Shown: positions 46,854-57,211 of the stretch, one piece after another
Position numbering within the stretch: position 1 is the stretch's first letter
Layout: each line of letters starts with the position of its first letter
DNA from: Sphingomonas sp. PP-CE-1G-424
GTDB lineage: Bacteria > Pseudomonadota > Alphaproteobacteria > Sphingomonadales > Sphingomonadaceae
Assembly: GCF_004341085.1 (NCBI RefSeq)
Contig: NZ_SLXW01000003.1
Span: 496,001 to 560,000 of the forward strand
Direction of reading: 5' to 3'
DNA length: 64,000 nt
Made by a program: the position numbers and the translations under genes
Notes under the pieces: generated by a model
The model's input: only the letters and a program-made list of their open reading frames with translations
What the model was told of the DNA's origin: nothing
Databases searched by the model: none

Positions 46854-46863
46854 GAAGTGCCAC

Positions 46864-48381
<1,518 letters not shown>

Positions 48382-48441
48382 CTAGGCCTGTCCTTCGCGC
48401 ACGTGCTATAGCGGTGCGATACACGGATGGGGGATTGTTCG

Positions 48442-49428
48442 ATGGGCCTGATCGTTGCCGCGCTCCTGCTGGCGCTGGTGCTGCTGTACCTCTTCACCAG
48501 CATCAAGATCGTCCACCAGGGCTATCAATACACGATCGAGCATTTCGGCCGCTTCACCACGGTCGCGCGGCCCGGCTTCAATTTTTACCCCGCGTTCTTC
48601 TACCGCGTCGGGCGGAAGGTGAACATGATGGAGCAGGTGATCGACATCCCCGGCCAGGAGATCATCACCAAGGACAATGCGATGATCTCGACCGACGGGG
48701 TCGTGTTCTTCCAGGTGCTCGACTCGGCCAAGGCGGCGTATGAGGTGTCGGACCTGTACCAGGCGCTGTTGCAGCTCACGACGACCAATTTGCGGACGGT
48801 GATGGGGTCGATGGACCTCGACGAGACGCTGTCGAAGCGCGACGAGATCAATGCGCGGCTGCTCAACGTGGTCGATCATGCGACGACGCCGTGGGGCGTG
48901 AAGATCACGCGGGTCGAGATCAAGGACATCCGTCCGCCGGCGGACATCGTGAATGCGATGGGGCGGCAGATGAAGGCCGAGCGCGAGAAGCGGGCCAACA
49001 TTCTCGATGCGGAAGGTTCGCGGGCTTCGGAGATCCTGCGGGCCGAGGGGCAGAAACAGGCGCGGATTCTGGAGTCCGAAGGGCGCAAGGAATCGGCGTT
49101 CCGCGATGCCGAGGCACGTGAGCGGGCGGCGGTGGCGGAGGCTTCGGCGACGCGTGCTGTGTCTCAGGCGATCGACGAGGGGGGCGCTCAGGCGATCAAC
49201 TATTTCATCGCGCAGAAATACGTCGAGGCGATCGGCAAGTTCGCGACCTCGCCGAATGCGAAGACGATCCTGTTTCCGGTCGAGGCTACTCAGTTGATGG
49301 GGACGCTCGGGGGGATTGGGGAGCTGGCGAAGGATGCTTTGCGCGATGCTACCGCGTCGCCGCCGGCCAAGCCAACGCCACGCAGGCCGTTCGAGTTGTC
49401 GAAGTCGACCGAGGTTCCGAAAAGCTGA
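48442..49428 (+). CDS. SPFH/stomatin-like membrane protein (QmcA type)
   Basis: A 328-residue membrane protein with one N-terminal helix (LIVAALLLALVLLYLFTSI), then a band-7 SPFH domain (GYQYTIEHFGRFTTVARPG) and a long Glu/Ala-rich coiled coil (AEREKRANILDAEGSRASEIL). Such proteins form ring scaffolds and often sit beside an NfeD partner, as here. I choose ATG 48442, with GGGGGA upstream, over ATG 48427. Its stop overlaps the nfeD start (TGATG). Confidence 0.93.
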   Translation: MGLIVAALLLALVLLYLFTSIKIVHQGYQYTIEHFGRFTTVARPGFNFYPAFFYRVGRKVNMMEQVIDIPGQEIITKDNAMISTDGVVFFQVLDSAKAAYEVSDLYQALLQLTTTNLRTVMGSMDLDETLSKRDEINARLLNVVDHATTPWGVKITRVEIKDIRPPADIVNAMGRQMKAEREKRANILDAEGSRASEILRAEGQKQARILESEGRKESAFRDAEARERAAVAEASATRAVSQAIDEGGAQAINYFIAQKYVEAIGKFATSPNAKTILFPVEATQLMGTLGGIGELAKDALRDATASPPAKPTPRRPFELSKSTEVPKS

Positions 49429-49901
49429 TGGACGTAATCGGGGCGGCTGGCGCTTGGTTGATCGCGGCGCTGGTTCTGGGGATCGCCGAACTGGCGGTGC
49501 CGGGGGTGTTCCTGGTGTTTCTCGCGATTGCAGCAGCGGTGACGGGCGTGGCGGTGTTCGTGTTGCCGGATTTGCCGGTGGCGGCGCAACTGGCGGCGTT
49601 CGCGGTTTGGAGCGTGGTTACCGTGCTGATCGGGAAGCGCTGGTACCGGGATTACCCCGTCGAGGGTGGGGATCCGATGTTGAATGATCGGTCTGCTCGG
49701 TTGGTGGGTCAGGTCGTGGTGGTAGAGGCCGCGATCGTCGGCGGGCGTGGTCGGGTGCTAGTGGGCGACGGGAGCTGGCCGGCTCGGGGTGAGGATGCGG
49801 GGGTTGGTGCGCAGCTTCGGGTAACGGCGGTTATCGATGGCGAGGTGGTGGTGGAGCCTCTGTCCCGTCATCCTGACGAAAGTCAGGATCCAGAGCCATG
49901 A
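49428..49901 (+). CDS. NfeD-like membrane protein, C-terminus partly from repeat
   Basis: Short NfeD (157 residues): about three hydrophobic segments (WLIAALVLGIAELAVPGVFL, FLAIAAAVTGVAVFVL, LAAFAVWSVVTVLI), then the OB-fold domain (ARLVGQVVVVEAAIVGGRG). It is the usual partner of SPFH proteins, probably docking on the ring. The last codons (SRHPDESQDPEP) are read from the left arm of a dispersed inverted repeat (from 49866), so the original end of the protein seems to be near VVVEPL. The tail is unlikely to have a function. Confidence 0.9.
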   Translation: MDVIGAAGAWLIAALVLGIAELAVPGVFLVFLAIAAAVTGVAVFVLPDLPVAAQLAAFAVWSVVTVLIGKRWYRDYPVEGGDPMLNDRSARLVGQVVVVEAAIVGGRGRVLVGDGSWPARGEDAGVGAQLRVTAVIDGEVVVEPLSRHPDESQDPEP

Positions 49902-49947
49902 TGCGCCCCGCCCGGTACTCTGGATCCTGACTTTCGTCAGGATGACG
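49866..49947. repeat. Dispersed inverted repeat, type 1, entering nfeD
   Basis: Arms 49866-49895 (CGTCATCCTGACGAAAGTCA...) and 49918-49947 are nearly exact reverse complements around a 22-base loop. The left arm is the same 30 bases as at 44391 and codes for the last residues of NfeD before its TGA at 49899-49901. Confidence 0.88.
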
Positions 49948-49976
49948 TATTGGAGGAAGGACGACGGCCAGCCCCC

Positions 49977-50042
49977 CTACGGGCCCTCACCTTCCCACCC
50001 GACTTCGTCGTGCTGGCCCCTTCCTCTCCCCGAGGGGAGAGG
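49977..50042. repeat. Type 2 repeat remnant with tight hairpin before the pckA stop
   Basis: The end of this stretch, CCTCTCCCCGAGGGGAGAGG (50023-50042), forms nine pairs and lies three bases after the pckA stop on the minus strand. The rest (GCCCCCCTACGGGCCCTCAC) resembles the inner part of the type 2 element at 23412. It may end pckA transcripts. Confidence 0.65.
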
Positions 50043-50045
50043 AAT

Positions 50046-51656
50046 TTAGGCCGCCACTCTGACCTTCGGGGCCGCCTGACGGACCCCTTCGTCGACGTGC
50101 TCGGCGAACTGGGCGAAGTTCTCCACGAACAGGTCGACCAGCTTGGCCGCGGTCGCGTCGTACGCGTCCTTATCTGCCCAAGTCGTCCGCGGATCGAGGA
50201 TCGCGCTGTCGACCCCCGGTACGCTGACCGGCACCTGGAACCCGAAGTTCGGGTCCGTGCGGAACTCCGCATCGTTGAGGCTCCCGTCGAGCGCTGCGTT
50301 CAGCAACGCCCGCGTCGCCTTGATCGGCATGCGGTTTCCCACACCGTATTTGCCGCCGGTCCAGCCGGTGTTGACCAGCCAGCAATCGACGCCGCCCTTG
50401 GCGATCCGCTCCTTGAGCAGATTGCCGTAGACCGACGGATGCCGCGGCATGAACGGCGCGCCGAAGCACGTCGAGAAGGTCGCGTCGGGCTCGGTGACGC
50501 CGATCTCGGTCCCGGCGACGCGCGCGGTATAGCCCGAGAGGAAATGGTACATCGCCTGGTCGGGCGTGAGCTTCGCGATCGGTGGCAGCACGCCGTAAGC
50601 GTCCGCGGTCAACATCACGATGTTGCGCGGTACCGGCCCCATGTTCTCGGCCGACGCATTCGGGATGAAATCGATCGGATACGCGCCCCGGCTGTTCTCG
50701 GCGAGTGTGTGGTCGTCGAGATCGAGCAGACGCGTCGCCGGGTCCATCACGACGTTCTCCAGCACCGTGCCGAAGCGCTTGGTGGTCGCGAAGATCTCCG
50801 GCTCGGCATCCGCGGAGAGGCGGATCATCTTGGCGTAGCACCCGCCTTCGAAATTGAAGACCGCGGTGTCGGACCAGCCATGCTCGTCATCGCCGATCAG
50901 CGTCCTGCTGGCATCGGCCGAGAGCGTCGTCTTGCCGGTGCCCGACAAGCCGAAGAACACCGCGGTGTCGCCGTTCGCGCCCATGTTCGCCGAGCAATGC
51001 ATCGGCATCACTCCGGTCGGCGGGAGCAGGTAGTTGAGCAGGCCGAACACCGACTTCTTCATCTCGCCGGCGTATTTCGTGCCGCCGATCAGGATCAGCT
51101 TGTCGGTGAAGTTGACCGCGATCACCGTTTCGCTGCGGCAGCCATGGCGCGCGGGATCGGCCCGGAAGCTCGGCAGGTCGACGATCGTATAGTCCGCCAC
51201 GAAGTCCTTCAGCGCAGCCTGTTCTGGGCGGACCAGCATCGTCCGGATGAAGAGGTTATGCCAGGCCAGTTCGGTGACGACGCGGACGTTCACCCGGTGA
51301 TCGGGCTGCGAACCGCCGTACAGGTCCTGCACGAACAGCGCGTCCTTGGCGGCGAGTGCGGCGAAGAAATCCTCCTTCAGCGCGGCGAAATGCGCAGGCT
51401 CCATCGCCTTGTTGCTCTTGCCCCACCAGACCGTCGTATCCGTCTCGGCATCGCGGACGATGAACTTGTCCTGCGCCGACCGCCCGGTATGCGCGCCGGT
51501 CTCGACGACGAGCGGACCGTCGGCGGACAGCGTCCCTTCGCGGCGTTCGAGCGCGGCTTCGACAAGCTGCGCGGTGACCAGGTTCCAGTGCAGGGTGGCG
51601 CGGGTTTCTATCCCCTGCGCGGCTAGGCCGCCGGCCGGAATACGTTCGTTGGACAA
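50046..51656 (-). CDS. pckA: Phosphoenolpyruvate carboxykinase (ATP)
   Basis: Makes phosphoenolpyruvate from oxaloacetate, the gluconeogenic entry. The 536 residues have the kinase loop [15 protein letters not shown], the metal/substrate region [20 protein letters not shown] and the R-rich lid further on. The start is TTG 51656 ([10 protein letters not shown]) with GGAGAG six bases upstream; a nearby ATG is out of frame. It is divergent from chvI over 189 bases, as in many alphaproteobacteria, where ChvI controls pckA. Confidence 0.96.
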   Translation of the reverse strand: MSNERIPAGGLAAQGIETRATLHWNLVTAQLVEAALERREGTLSADGPLVVETGAHTGRSAQDKFIVRDAETDTTVWWGKSNKAMEPAHFAALKEDFFAALAAKDALFVQDLYGGSQPDHRVNVRVVTELAWHNLFIRTMLVRPEQAALKDFVADYTIVDLPSFRADPARHGCRSETVIAVNFTDKLILIGGTKYAGEMKKSVFGLLNYLLPPTGVMPMHCSANMGANGDTAVFFGLSGTGKTTLSADASRTLIGDDEHGWSDTAVFNFEGGCYAKMIRLSADAEPEIFATTKRFGTVLENVVMDPATRLLDLDDHTLAENSRGAYPIDFIPNASAENMGPVPRNIVMLTADAYGVLPPIAKLTPDQAMYHFLSGYTARVAGTEIGVTEPDATFSTCFGAPFMPRHPSVYGNLLKERIAKGGVDCWLVNTGWTGGKYGVGNRMPIKATRALLNAALDGSLNDAEFRTDPNFGFQVPVSVPGVDSAILDPRTTWADKDAYDATAAKLVDLFVENFAQFAEHVDEGVRQAAPKVRVAA

Positions 51657-51678
51657 GACATCTCTCCAGATGGTTTCG

Positions 51679-51688
51679 CATACGTATG
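51679..51688. promoter_or_regulatory. Palindrome in the pckA-chvI intergenic region
   Basis: CATACGTATG is a perfect 10-base palindrome, 23 bases upstream of the pckA start, followed by TATGTCG on the plus strand. It sits in the shared regulatory gap of pckA and chvI. It could be an operator or part of a promoter; there is no proof in the sequence. Confidence 0.3.
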
Positions 51689-51845
51689 TATGTCGTTGAT
51701 CGGGGATGTAGGCGGCGGCCCCGGACCGGTCAAATGCGCCGCTTCGACGCGGTCCCGATACGGCCCCAGTTGAGTGCCGCCGCGGATTGGCCTACGCCGA
51801 TATGCCAATGACCGAGGCGAGCGAGCCAGAGATGACGGCCCAGAA

Positions 51846-52553
51846 ATGACGGCAACGATCGCGCTGGTCGACGACGACCGCAACATCCTGACCTCCGTGT
51901 CGATCGCGCTGCAGACCGAGGGCTTCGTCACGCGCGTCTATTCGGACGGCGAGACTGCGCTCAAGGCGCTGACCGACAACCCGCCCGATCTTGCAGTATT
52001 CGACATCAAGATGCCGCGGATGGACGGGCTCGAACTGCTCCGCCGGTTCCGCGAGAAGAGCCAGGTCCCGGTGATCTTTCTCACCAGCAAGGACGACGAG
52101 CTCGACGAAGCACTTGGCCTCGCGATGGGCGCGGACGACTACATCGCCAAGCCGTTCTCGCAGCGGCTGTTGATCGCGCGCATCCGCGCGATCCTGCGGC
52201 GTACCGAGCTGACCCAGTCGCCGGGCACCGAGACCGAGGCGGAAGCCGCCGGACCGCTCGCGCGCGGACGGCTGAGCATGGATCCGGCGCGGCATCGCAC
52301 GCTGTGGGGCGGCGAGCCGGTGACGCTGACGGTGACCGAGTTCATGATCCTCGAAACGCTTGCGCAGCGTCCCGGCATCGTCAAGACGCGCAACCAGCTG
52401 ATGGACGCGGCGTATCAGGACGACATCTATGTCGACGATCGCACCATCGACAGCCACATCAAGCGACTCCGCCGAAAATTCCGGCAGGTCGATCCCGCCT
52501 TCGATGCGATCGAGACATTATATGGTGCCGGGTATCGATTTTCTGAGGAATGA
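51846..52553 (+). CDS. chvI: Response regulator ChvI (OmpR family)
   Basis: A 235-residue regulator with a receiver (VDDDRNIL pocket, [10 protein letters not shown] phosphorylation site, [17 protein letters not shown]) and a winged-helix DNA-binding domain ([38 protein letters not shown]). In alphaproteobacteria ChvI works with ChvG on envelope stress, acid and central carbon genes. ATG 51846 is used; a longer frame upstream is not conserved. The start of chvG lies in its last 32 bases. Confidence 0.95.
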   Translation: MTATIALVDDDRNILTSVSIALQTEGFVTRVYSDGETALKALTDNPPDLAVFDIKMPRMDGLELLRRFREKSQVPVIFLTSKDDELDEALGLAMGADDYIAKPFSQRLLIARIRAILRRTELTQSPGTETEAEAAGPLARGRLSMDPARHRTLWGGEPVTLTVTEFMILETLAQRPGIVKTRNQLMDAAYQDDIYVDDRTIDSHIKRLRRKFRQVDPAFDAIETLYGAGYRFSEE

Positions 52554-54105
52554 GCTCGGCGTCGACGGACGCGATCTCACGCTCCGCTGGTCGGGACAGA
52601 TATCGCTCACGCGGCGGATCCTGGCGGTCAACATCTTCGCGTTGCTGCTACTGGCGGGCGGGTTCTTTTATCTCGATTCCTACCGCAGCCGGATCGTCGA
52701 CAGCCGCGTCGCGCAGACCGCGCGTGAGGCGCGGCTGATCGGCGAGGCGATCTCGTCGGTCGATCCGACGCAGCGCAATCCGCTCGTGCTGAGGCTGGCC
52801 GCGGACACCGGATCGCGGATCCGCCTGTTCGACGCTGGTGGCACGACGATCGTCGACAGCCGGGTGCTCGGGCTCCGAAATTTCGTGCTGCAGGACCCCG
52901 ACAAGGAGGACCGCGACCAGGTCATCGCGCGGTTCCTCGACGCGGCGATCGACGTCGTCGTGATGGCACCGCGACCGCCGCTCTACCGCGAACGGAACGA
53001 CGGCCAGCGCTGGCCCGACGTCGCCGCCGCCGAGGCACGCCGCAAGGTTGCGACCACCGTCTGGCGCGCGCCCGACCGCACGCCGGTCATCACCGCGGCC
53101 GCGCCGCTTCGCACAGGCGGGGTCGTGATGACCACGGTCAATGCGCGCGACATCACGAAGACGGTGCGGATCGAGCGGTTCCGCCTCAGCATGGTGCTGC
53201 TGGTGGTATCGATCGTCTCGATCCTGCTCTCGCTGTTCCTCGCGCGGACGATCGTTCGTCCACTCCGCCGCCTTGCGCGTGCGGCGGTACGTGTCAGGCT
53301 CGGGCGTGCACGCGAAGTGGTGGTCCCCCGCCTCCCGTCGCGCCGCGACGAACTCGGCATGCTCGCGCGCGCGCTCTCGGACATGAGCCTTGCACTCAGG
53401 GCGCGGATCGACGCGACCGAGGCGTTCGCTGCGGACGTCACGCACGAGATGAAGAACCCGCTCGCCTCGCTGCGGTCCGCGGTCGAGGGATTGACGCGCG
53501 TGAAGGACCCCGCGCTCCAGGCACAGTTGCTCGCAATCGTCCGCGACGACGTCCACCGACTCGACCGATTGCTCTCCGACATATCCGAAGCGTCGCGGCT
53601 CGATGCGCAGCTCAGTCGCGCCAAGTTCGAGCCCGTCGACATCGCGGCGATGATCGACGGGCTCGTCGCGCAGCGCGACGCGCGCGGCATCGAGCGCGGC
53701 ATGCGTCTGGTGTTCGACCGCAATCCCGACGACCCGACCATCGTGCTGGGCGAAGGCGCACGGCTCGAACGCGTGTTCGAGAACCTGATCGACAACGCGC
53801 TCTCGTTCTCGCCCGACGAGGGTCTGGTCGCGATCTCGGCGATCCCCGAGCGTGACGACCTCGTGATCCGCGTCGAGGACGAAGGCCCCGGCGTTCCCGA
53901 GGAGGCGCGCGACGCCGTGTTCAAGCGCTTCCACTCGGTCCGGCCCGACAGCGAGACGTTCGGCCAGCATTCCGGGCTGGGCCTGGCGATCGCACGGACG
54001 ATCGTCGACGCGCATCAGGGATCGATCAGCGTCGAATCGCGCGAAGACCGGCTTTGCGGCGCGCGGTTCGTCGTACGGCTACCGCTGGCCGATCCGTCGT
54101 TGTAA
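52522..54105 (+). CDS. chvG: Sensor histidine kinase ChvG
   Basis: About 527 residues: membrane helix ([19 protein letters not shown]), periplasmic stimulus-sensing domain, second helix ([18 protein letters not shown]), HAMP, H-box [20 protein letters not shown]-box [10 protein letters not shown] and G-boxes [10 protein letters not shown] and [12 protein letters not shown]. The start is taken as ATG 52522 (or GTG 52525), inside chvI. The whole kinase core is intact. In its relatives the periplasmic inhibitor ExoR controls ChvG; no exoR is in this window. Confidence 0.93.
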   Translation: MVPGIDFLRNELGVDGRDLTLRWSGQISLTRRILAVNIFALLLLAGGFFYLDSYRSRIVDSRVAQTAREARLIGEAISSVDPTQRNPLVLRLAADTGSRIRLFDAGGTTIVDSRVLGLRNFVLQDPDKEDRDQVIARFLDAAIDVVVMAPRPPLYRERNDGQRWPDVAAAEARRKVATTVWRAPDRTPVITAAAPLRTGGVVMTTVNARDITKTVRIERFRLSMVLLVVSIVSILLSLFLARTIVRPLRRLARAAVRVRLGRAREVVVPRLPSRRDELGMLARALSDMSLALRARIDATEAFAADVTHEMKNPLASLRSAVEGLTRVKDPALQAQLLAIVRDDVHRLDRLLSDISEASRLDAQLSRAKFEPVDIAAMIDGLVAQRDARGIERGMRLVFDRNPDDPTIVLGEGARLERVFENLIDNALSFSPDEGLVAISAIPERDDLVIRVEDEGPGVPEEARDAVFKRFHSVRPDSETFGQHSGLGLAIARTIVDAHQGSISVESREDRLCGARFVVRLPLADPSL

Positions 54106-54114
54106 GGACCTCAC

Positions 54115-54546
54115 GTGGCGATCCCCTCCTCCGACCGGCTCCACGCCACCTCGGTCGCGATCGACGGCGTGGCGGTGCTGATCGAGGGCGCGTCGGGATC
54201 GGGCAAGTCCGACCTCGCGTTGCGCCTGATCGACCGCGGCGCGACGCTCATCAGCGACGACCAGACCTTGGTAGCGCGCGCGGGCAAACTGTTGCTCGCA
54301 CGGGCGCCGGCGACGATCGCCGGTCGGATCGAAGTCCGCGGCATCGGGATCGTCGCCATGCCGCATGTCGACGATGTTCCGGTGGGTCTGCTCGTCCGAA
54401 TCGACGGCGCAGTCGAGCGGATGCCCGAACGCCGGGCCCGGAAGATCGCCGGGATCGACGTCCGCCAGTTCGCGGTCGACCCGTTCCACGCCTCCGCCCC
54501 GATCAAGGTCGAACTCGCCCTACGCAACCCGGAGCCTCTGACATGA
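54115..54546 (+). CDS. hprK: HPr kinase/phosphorylase, short alphaproteobacterial form
   Basis: Phosphorylates a serine on HPr. The 143-residue form holds only the kinase domain: P-loop GASGSGKS (25-32), ISDDQTLV and the downstream VEVRGIGIV-like signature (IEVRGIGIV). The N-terminal domain of the 310-residue Bacillus enzyme is missing, as usual in alphaproteobacteria. GTG 54115 follows AAGGA, and chvG ends 9 bases before it. The HPr it would act on lies 1.8 kb downstream. Confidence 0.93.
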   Translation: MAIPSSDRLHATSVAIDGVAVLIEGASGSGKSDLALRLIDRGATLISDDQTLVARAGKLLLARAPATIAGRIEVRGIGIVAMPHVDDVPVGLLVRIDGAVERMPERRARKIAGIDVRQFAVDPFHASAPIKVELALRNPEPLT

Positions 54547-54556
54547 CCGTTTCGCT

Positions 54557-55474
54557 ATGAGCCGCGCGAGCAAGGATATCCTGCTGGTCACCGGCATGTC
54601 GGGCGCCGGCAAGACCACCGTCCTCAAGACGCTGGAGGACATCGGCTGGGAGGTTGTCGACAATCTCCCGCTGCTGCTGCTCGACCGGCTGCTCGACGCG
54701 CCGTTGCCCAAGGGGTCGACCGACGACTCGCAGCCGCTGGCGATCGGCATCGGCGCCCGTACGCGCGATTTCGACCCAGAGCGGATCATCGGCCGAATCC
54801 GCGATCTGCGAGAGCGCCACGGGATGGAGGTCGGGATGCTGTTTCTCGACTGCGCCGGATCCGAGCTCGAGCGGCGGTATTCGGAGACCCGGCGGCGTCA
54901 TCCGCTCGGACTCGACCGTCTTGCGCGGGAGGGGATCGGCCAGGAGCGTGAACTGCTCGCGCCGCTGCGCGACTGGGCGAACCGGTTGATCGACACCACG
55001 GACATGTCCGCGAACGAACTTGCGCAGCAGATCCGGTCGAGCTTTGCGGGTGATCATCTCGGCGAACCGACGCTGGCGGTGCAGTCGTTCGGGTTCGCCC
55101 GCGGGCTGCCGAGCAACGCCGACCTCGTGTTCGACATGCGGTTCCTGCGCAATCCGCACTGGGACCCGATTTTACGGCCGGGCACCGGGCTCGACGCCGA
55201 CGTCTCCGCCTATATCGTCGCCGACCCCGCCTATGAGGACGCGGTCAGCCGGATCGAGGACCTGCTGATCCTGCTGCTCCCCCGCTACCGGGCGGAGGGA
55301 AAGTCGTATGTCACCGTCGCGATCGGGTGTACCGGAGGGAGACACCGCTCGGTCCACGTCGCCGAGCGCGTGGCGCGGCGGTTGCGCGAGGAAGGTTTTT
55401 CGCCCACTGTGCGTCACCGCGACCTGGGGGCCGCACCGCAGGATGCGCTTGAGGGATCGTCGGTCGTCACATGA
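54557..55474 (+). CDS. rapZ: RapZ-like RNase adapter/nucleotide-binding protein
   Basis: A 305-residue P-loop protein: Walker A GMSGAGKT (13-20), TRRRHPL, and a C-terminal YVTVAIGCTGGRHRSVHVAERVA. E. coli RapZ (284 residues) binds small RNA GlmZ and guides RNase E to it; gram-positive relatives sense metabolites. Its place between hprK and the EIIA gene is typical and suggests a PTS link. The small RNA partners in sphingomonads are unknown. Confidence 0.93.
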   Translation: MSRASKDILLVTGMSGAGKTTVLKTLEDIGWEVVDNLPLLLLDRLLDAPLPKGSTDDSQPLAIGIGARTRDFDPERIIGRIRDLRERHGMEVGMLFLDCAGSELERRYSETRRRHPLGLDRLAREGIGQERELLAPLRDWANRLIDTTDMSANELAQQIRSSFAGDHLGEPTLAVQSFGFARGLPSNADLVFDMRFLRNPHWDPILRPGTGLDADVSAYIVADPAYEDAVSRIEDLLILLLPRYRAEGKSYVTVAIGCTGGRHRSVHVAERVARRLREEGFSPTVRHRDLGAAPQDALEGSSVVT

Positions 55475-55490
55475 GTATGAATAGCCCGCT

Positions 55491-55898
55491 ATGATCGGCC
55501 TTGTTCTCGTTACGCACGGTCGTCTGGCCGAAGAATTCGTTCGCGCGATGATCCATGTCGTCGGTCCGCAGGAGCGCGTAGCAACGATCGCGATCGGCCC
55601 CGACGACGATATGGAAAGCCGCCGTGCCGATATTGCCGCCGCCATCCACGAGGTCGATACCGGGCGCGGCGTGATCGTGCTGACCGACCTGTTCGGCGGC
55701 ACGCCCTCCAATCTCGCCATTTCACTGATGGAGCGCGGCAGGATCGAAGTGATCGCCGGCATGAACCTGCCGATGCTGATCCGGCTCGGCTCGGCGCGCA
55801 AATCGATGACCGTCGTCGCGGCGGTCGCCGCGGCGCGCGAGGCCGGACGCAAATACATCTCGGTAGCGTCCGAGGTTCTCGGCGAGGCCGCCGCGTGA
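55491..55898 (+). CDS. PTS EIIA component, mannose family
   Basis: A 135-residue EIIA-Man domain protein: LVLVTHGRLAEEF with the phosphorylated His9, then IVLTDLFGGTPSNLA and IAGMNLPMLIRL. No EIIB, EIIC or EIID domains are present in the window, so sugar uptake through it is unlikely; it more likely relays phosphate for regulation. It overlaps the HPr gene by four bases. Confidence 0.93.
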   Translation: MIGLVLVTHGRLAEEFVRAMIHVVGPQERVATIAIGPDDDMESRRADIAAAIHEVDTGRGVIVLTDLFGGTPSNLAISLMERGRIEVIAGMNLPMLIRLGSARKSMTVVAAVAAAREAGRKYISVASEVLGEAAA

Positions 55899-56170
55899 GC
55901 GAGGTCTCGCGCACCGTCCAGATCACCAACCGCCGCGGGCTGCATGCGCGGGCCAGTGCGAAGTTCGTCACGCTTGCCTCGTCGCACCCGGTCGAGGTGC
56001 GCGTGACCAAGGACGGCTCCGACCATGTCACCGGGACCTCGATCATGGGGCTGATGATGCTTGGCGCGGCGATGGGCGACGCGATCACGATCAGCGCGAC
56101 CGGCGATGGCGCCGAGCATACGGTCGCCGCGCTCGCCGAACTGGTCGAGGCGAAGTTCGGCGAGGATTGA
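55895..56170 (+). CDS. Phosphocarrier protein HPr
   Basis: A 91-residue HPr: RRGLHARASAKFV with the EI-phosphorylated His17, and GTSIMGLMMLG with Ser49 at the place of the HprK site (Ser46). Both regulatory residues are intact, so the HprK-HPr loop can work. The start is GTG 55895 in the EIIA stop (GTGA). No Enzyme I gene is in the window. Confidence 0.95.
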   Translation: MSEVSRTVQITNRRGLHARASAKFVTLASSHPVEVRVTKDGSDHVTGTSIMGLMMLGAAMGDAITISATGDGAEHTVAALAELVEAKFGED

Positions 56171-56178
56171 CGTGACTG

Positions 56179-56289
56179 CTCCCCTCCCGCAGGCGGGAGG
56201 GGTTGGGGGTGGGCGCGCGCTCACCATAATCGAACCATTTGCTGAGGCCGGGAGCCCACCCCCGGCCCCTCCCGCAAACGGGAGGGGAG
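56179..56289. repeat. Dispersed inverted repeat, type 2
   Basis: CTCCCCTCCCGCAGGCGGGA...GTGGGC (56179-56214) mirrors GCCCACCCCC...GGGAGGGGAG (56254-56289) almost base for base, with a 39-base loop. Each arm has an inner hairpin. It fills the gap between the HPr and trmH-like genes, both on the plus strand. Confidence 0.85.
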
Positions 56290-56296
56290 GATAAGA

Positions 56297-57112
56297 ATGC
56301 CCCGCGAGATAACCGCCTTTTCGAACCCGCTGATCAAGTACGTCCGCGACCTGCGCGACAAGCGACATCGGCGTGCGGCCAAGCAATTCCTCGCCGAGGG
56401 CCTGCGCATCCTGACCGAGGCGCGCGAGACCGGCCGCCTGCCCCGCACGCTGTTCTACGCCGCGGCCAGCGCCAACCATCCGCTGGTCCACGCATTGTCG
56501 ATGGACGTCGAGGATGCCGGCGGCGACTCGATCCAGACCACGCCCGATATTCTCTCGAAGCTGTCCGGCAAGGACAACCCGCAGGCGGTGGTCGGCGTGT
56601 TCGACGAGTTCGACGCGGCGCTCGAAGATCTCGACCGCACCACGTCCGGCATCTGGCTGGTCGCCGAGCGGTTGCGCGATCCCGGCAATCTCGGGACGAT
56701 CCTGCGCACCGGCGATGCGGTCGGCGCGGGTGGGCTGATCTTGATCGGCGAATCGGTCGACCCCTTCTCGGTCGAGGCGGTCCGCGCGAGCATGGGCGCG
56801 CTGTTCACGATCCCGGTGGTCAAGACCGAATGGGAACCGTTCCACACCTGGCTGCGCACCGGGCCGGGTCAATTGGTGGGCCTCAGCCTCGATACCGACA
56901 CGGATTATCGGTCCGCGAAATATACCGGCCCGACCTTCCTGCTCACCGGCAACGAAGCGCAGGGCATGCCGCCCGAGATGGCCGAGGCCTGCGACGTGCT
57001 CGTGAAGATCCCGATGCTCGGCAAGGCGGACAGCCTCAATGCGGCGGTCGCGACCGCGGTGATGGCGTATGAAGTGCTCGCCCGGCAGGAAAAATCCGCC
57101 GCTTCCGCCTGA
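56297..57112 (+). CDS. TrmH/SpoU family RNA 2'-O-methyltransferase
   Basis: SPOUT-class methyltransferase of 271 residues. An N-terminal substrate-binding domain (SNPLIKYVRDLRDKRHRRAA) precedes motif 1 RDPGNLGTILRTGDA-type (DPGNLGTILRTGDAVGAGG), motif 2 LTGNEAQGMPPE and motif 3 IPMLGKADSLNAAVATAVMAYE, forming the trefoil-knot SAM site. The target (23S rRNA or tRNA) is not evident. ATG 56297 lies right after the repeat element. Confidence 0.93.
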   Translation: MPREITAFSNPLIKYVRDLRDKRHRRAAKQFLAEGLRILTEARETGRLPRTLFYAAASANHPLVHALSMDVEDAGGDSIQTTPDILSKLSGKDNPQAVVGVFDEFDAALEDLDRTTSGIWLVAERLRDPGNLGTILRTGDAVGAGGLILIGESVDPFSVEAVRASMGALFTIPVVKTEWEPFHTWLRTGPGQLVGLSLDTDTDYRSAKYTGPTFLLTGNEAQGMPPEMAEACDVLVKIPMLGKADSLNAAVATAVMAYEVLARQEKSAASA

Positions 57113-57211
57113 ACCGACTAAATCAGCCCGATTGGCGATGCTTAGCGAGTCCGGTTCAGCTATGGGTGGGGTGCGTCGTGCGAAAGCATCGACGAGATAC
57201 GGGTAGACAGG

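Larger units (their letters stand above)
46230..46863. other. Gene-free stretch made of repeat elements
   Basis: The only region above 300 bases without a gene. It lies between the guaB stop and the rsmB start (both minus strand) and holds at least four palindromic elements (46304-46325, 46435-46540, 46625-46718, 46744-46853) plus an 11-base G run (46539-46549). I see no RNA gene or reading frame of its own with normal codon use. It may hold the rsmB promoter, not visible by eye. Confidence 0.7.

Noticed and set aside
46230..46863. CRISPR array
   Set aside because: The repeats are inverted, of differing sequence and spacing, without regular repeat-spacer units or cas genes.
49950..51626. 558-codon plus-strand frame opposite pckA
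   Set aside because: Antisense to a fully recognised PckA; composition of a shadow frame, beginning inside a repeat.
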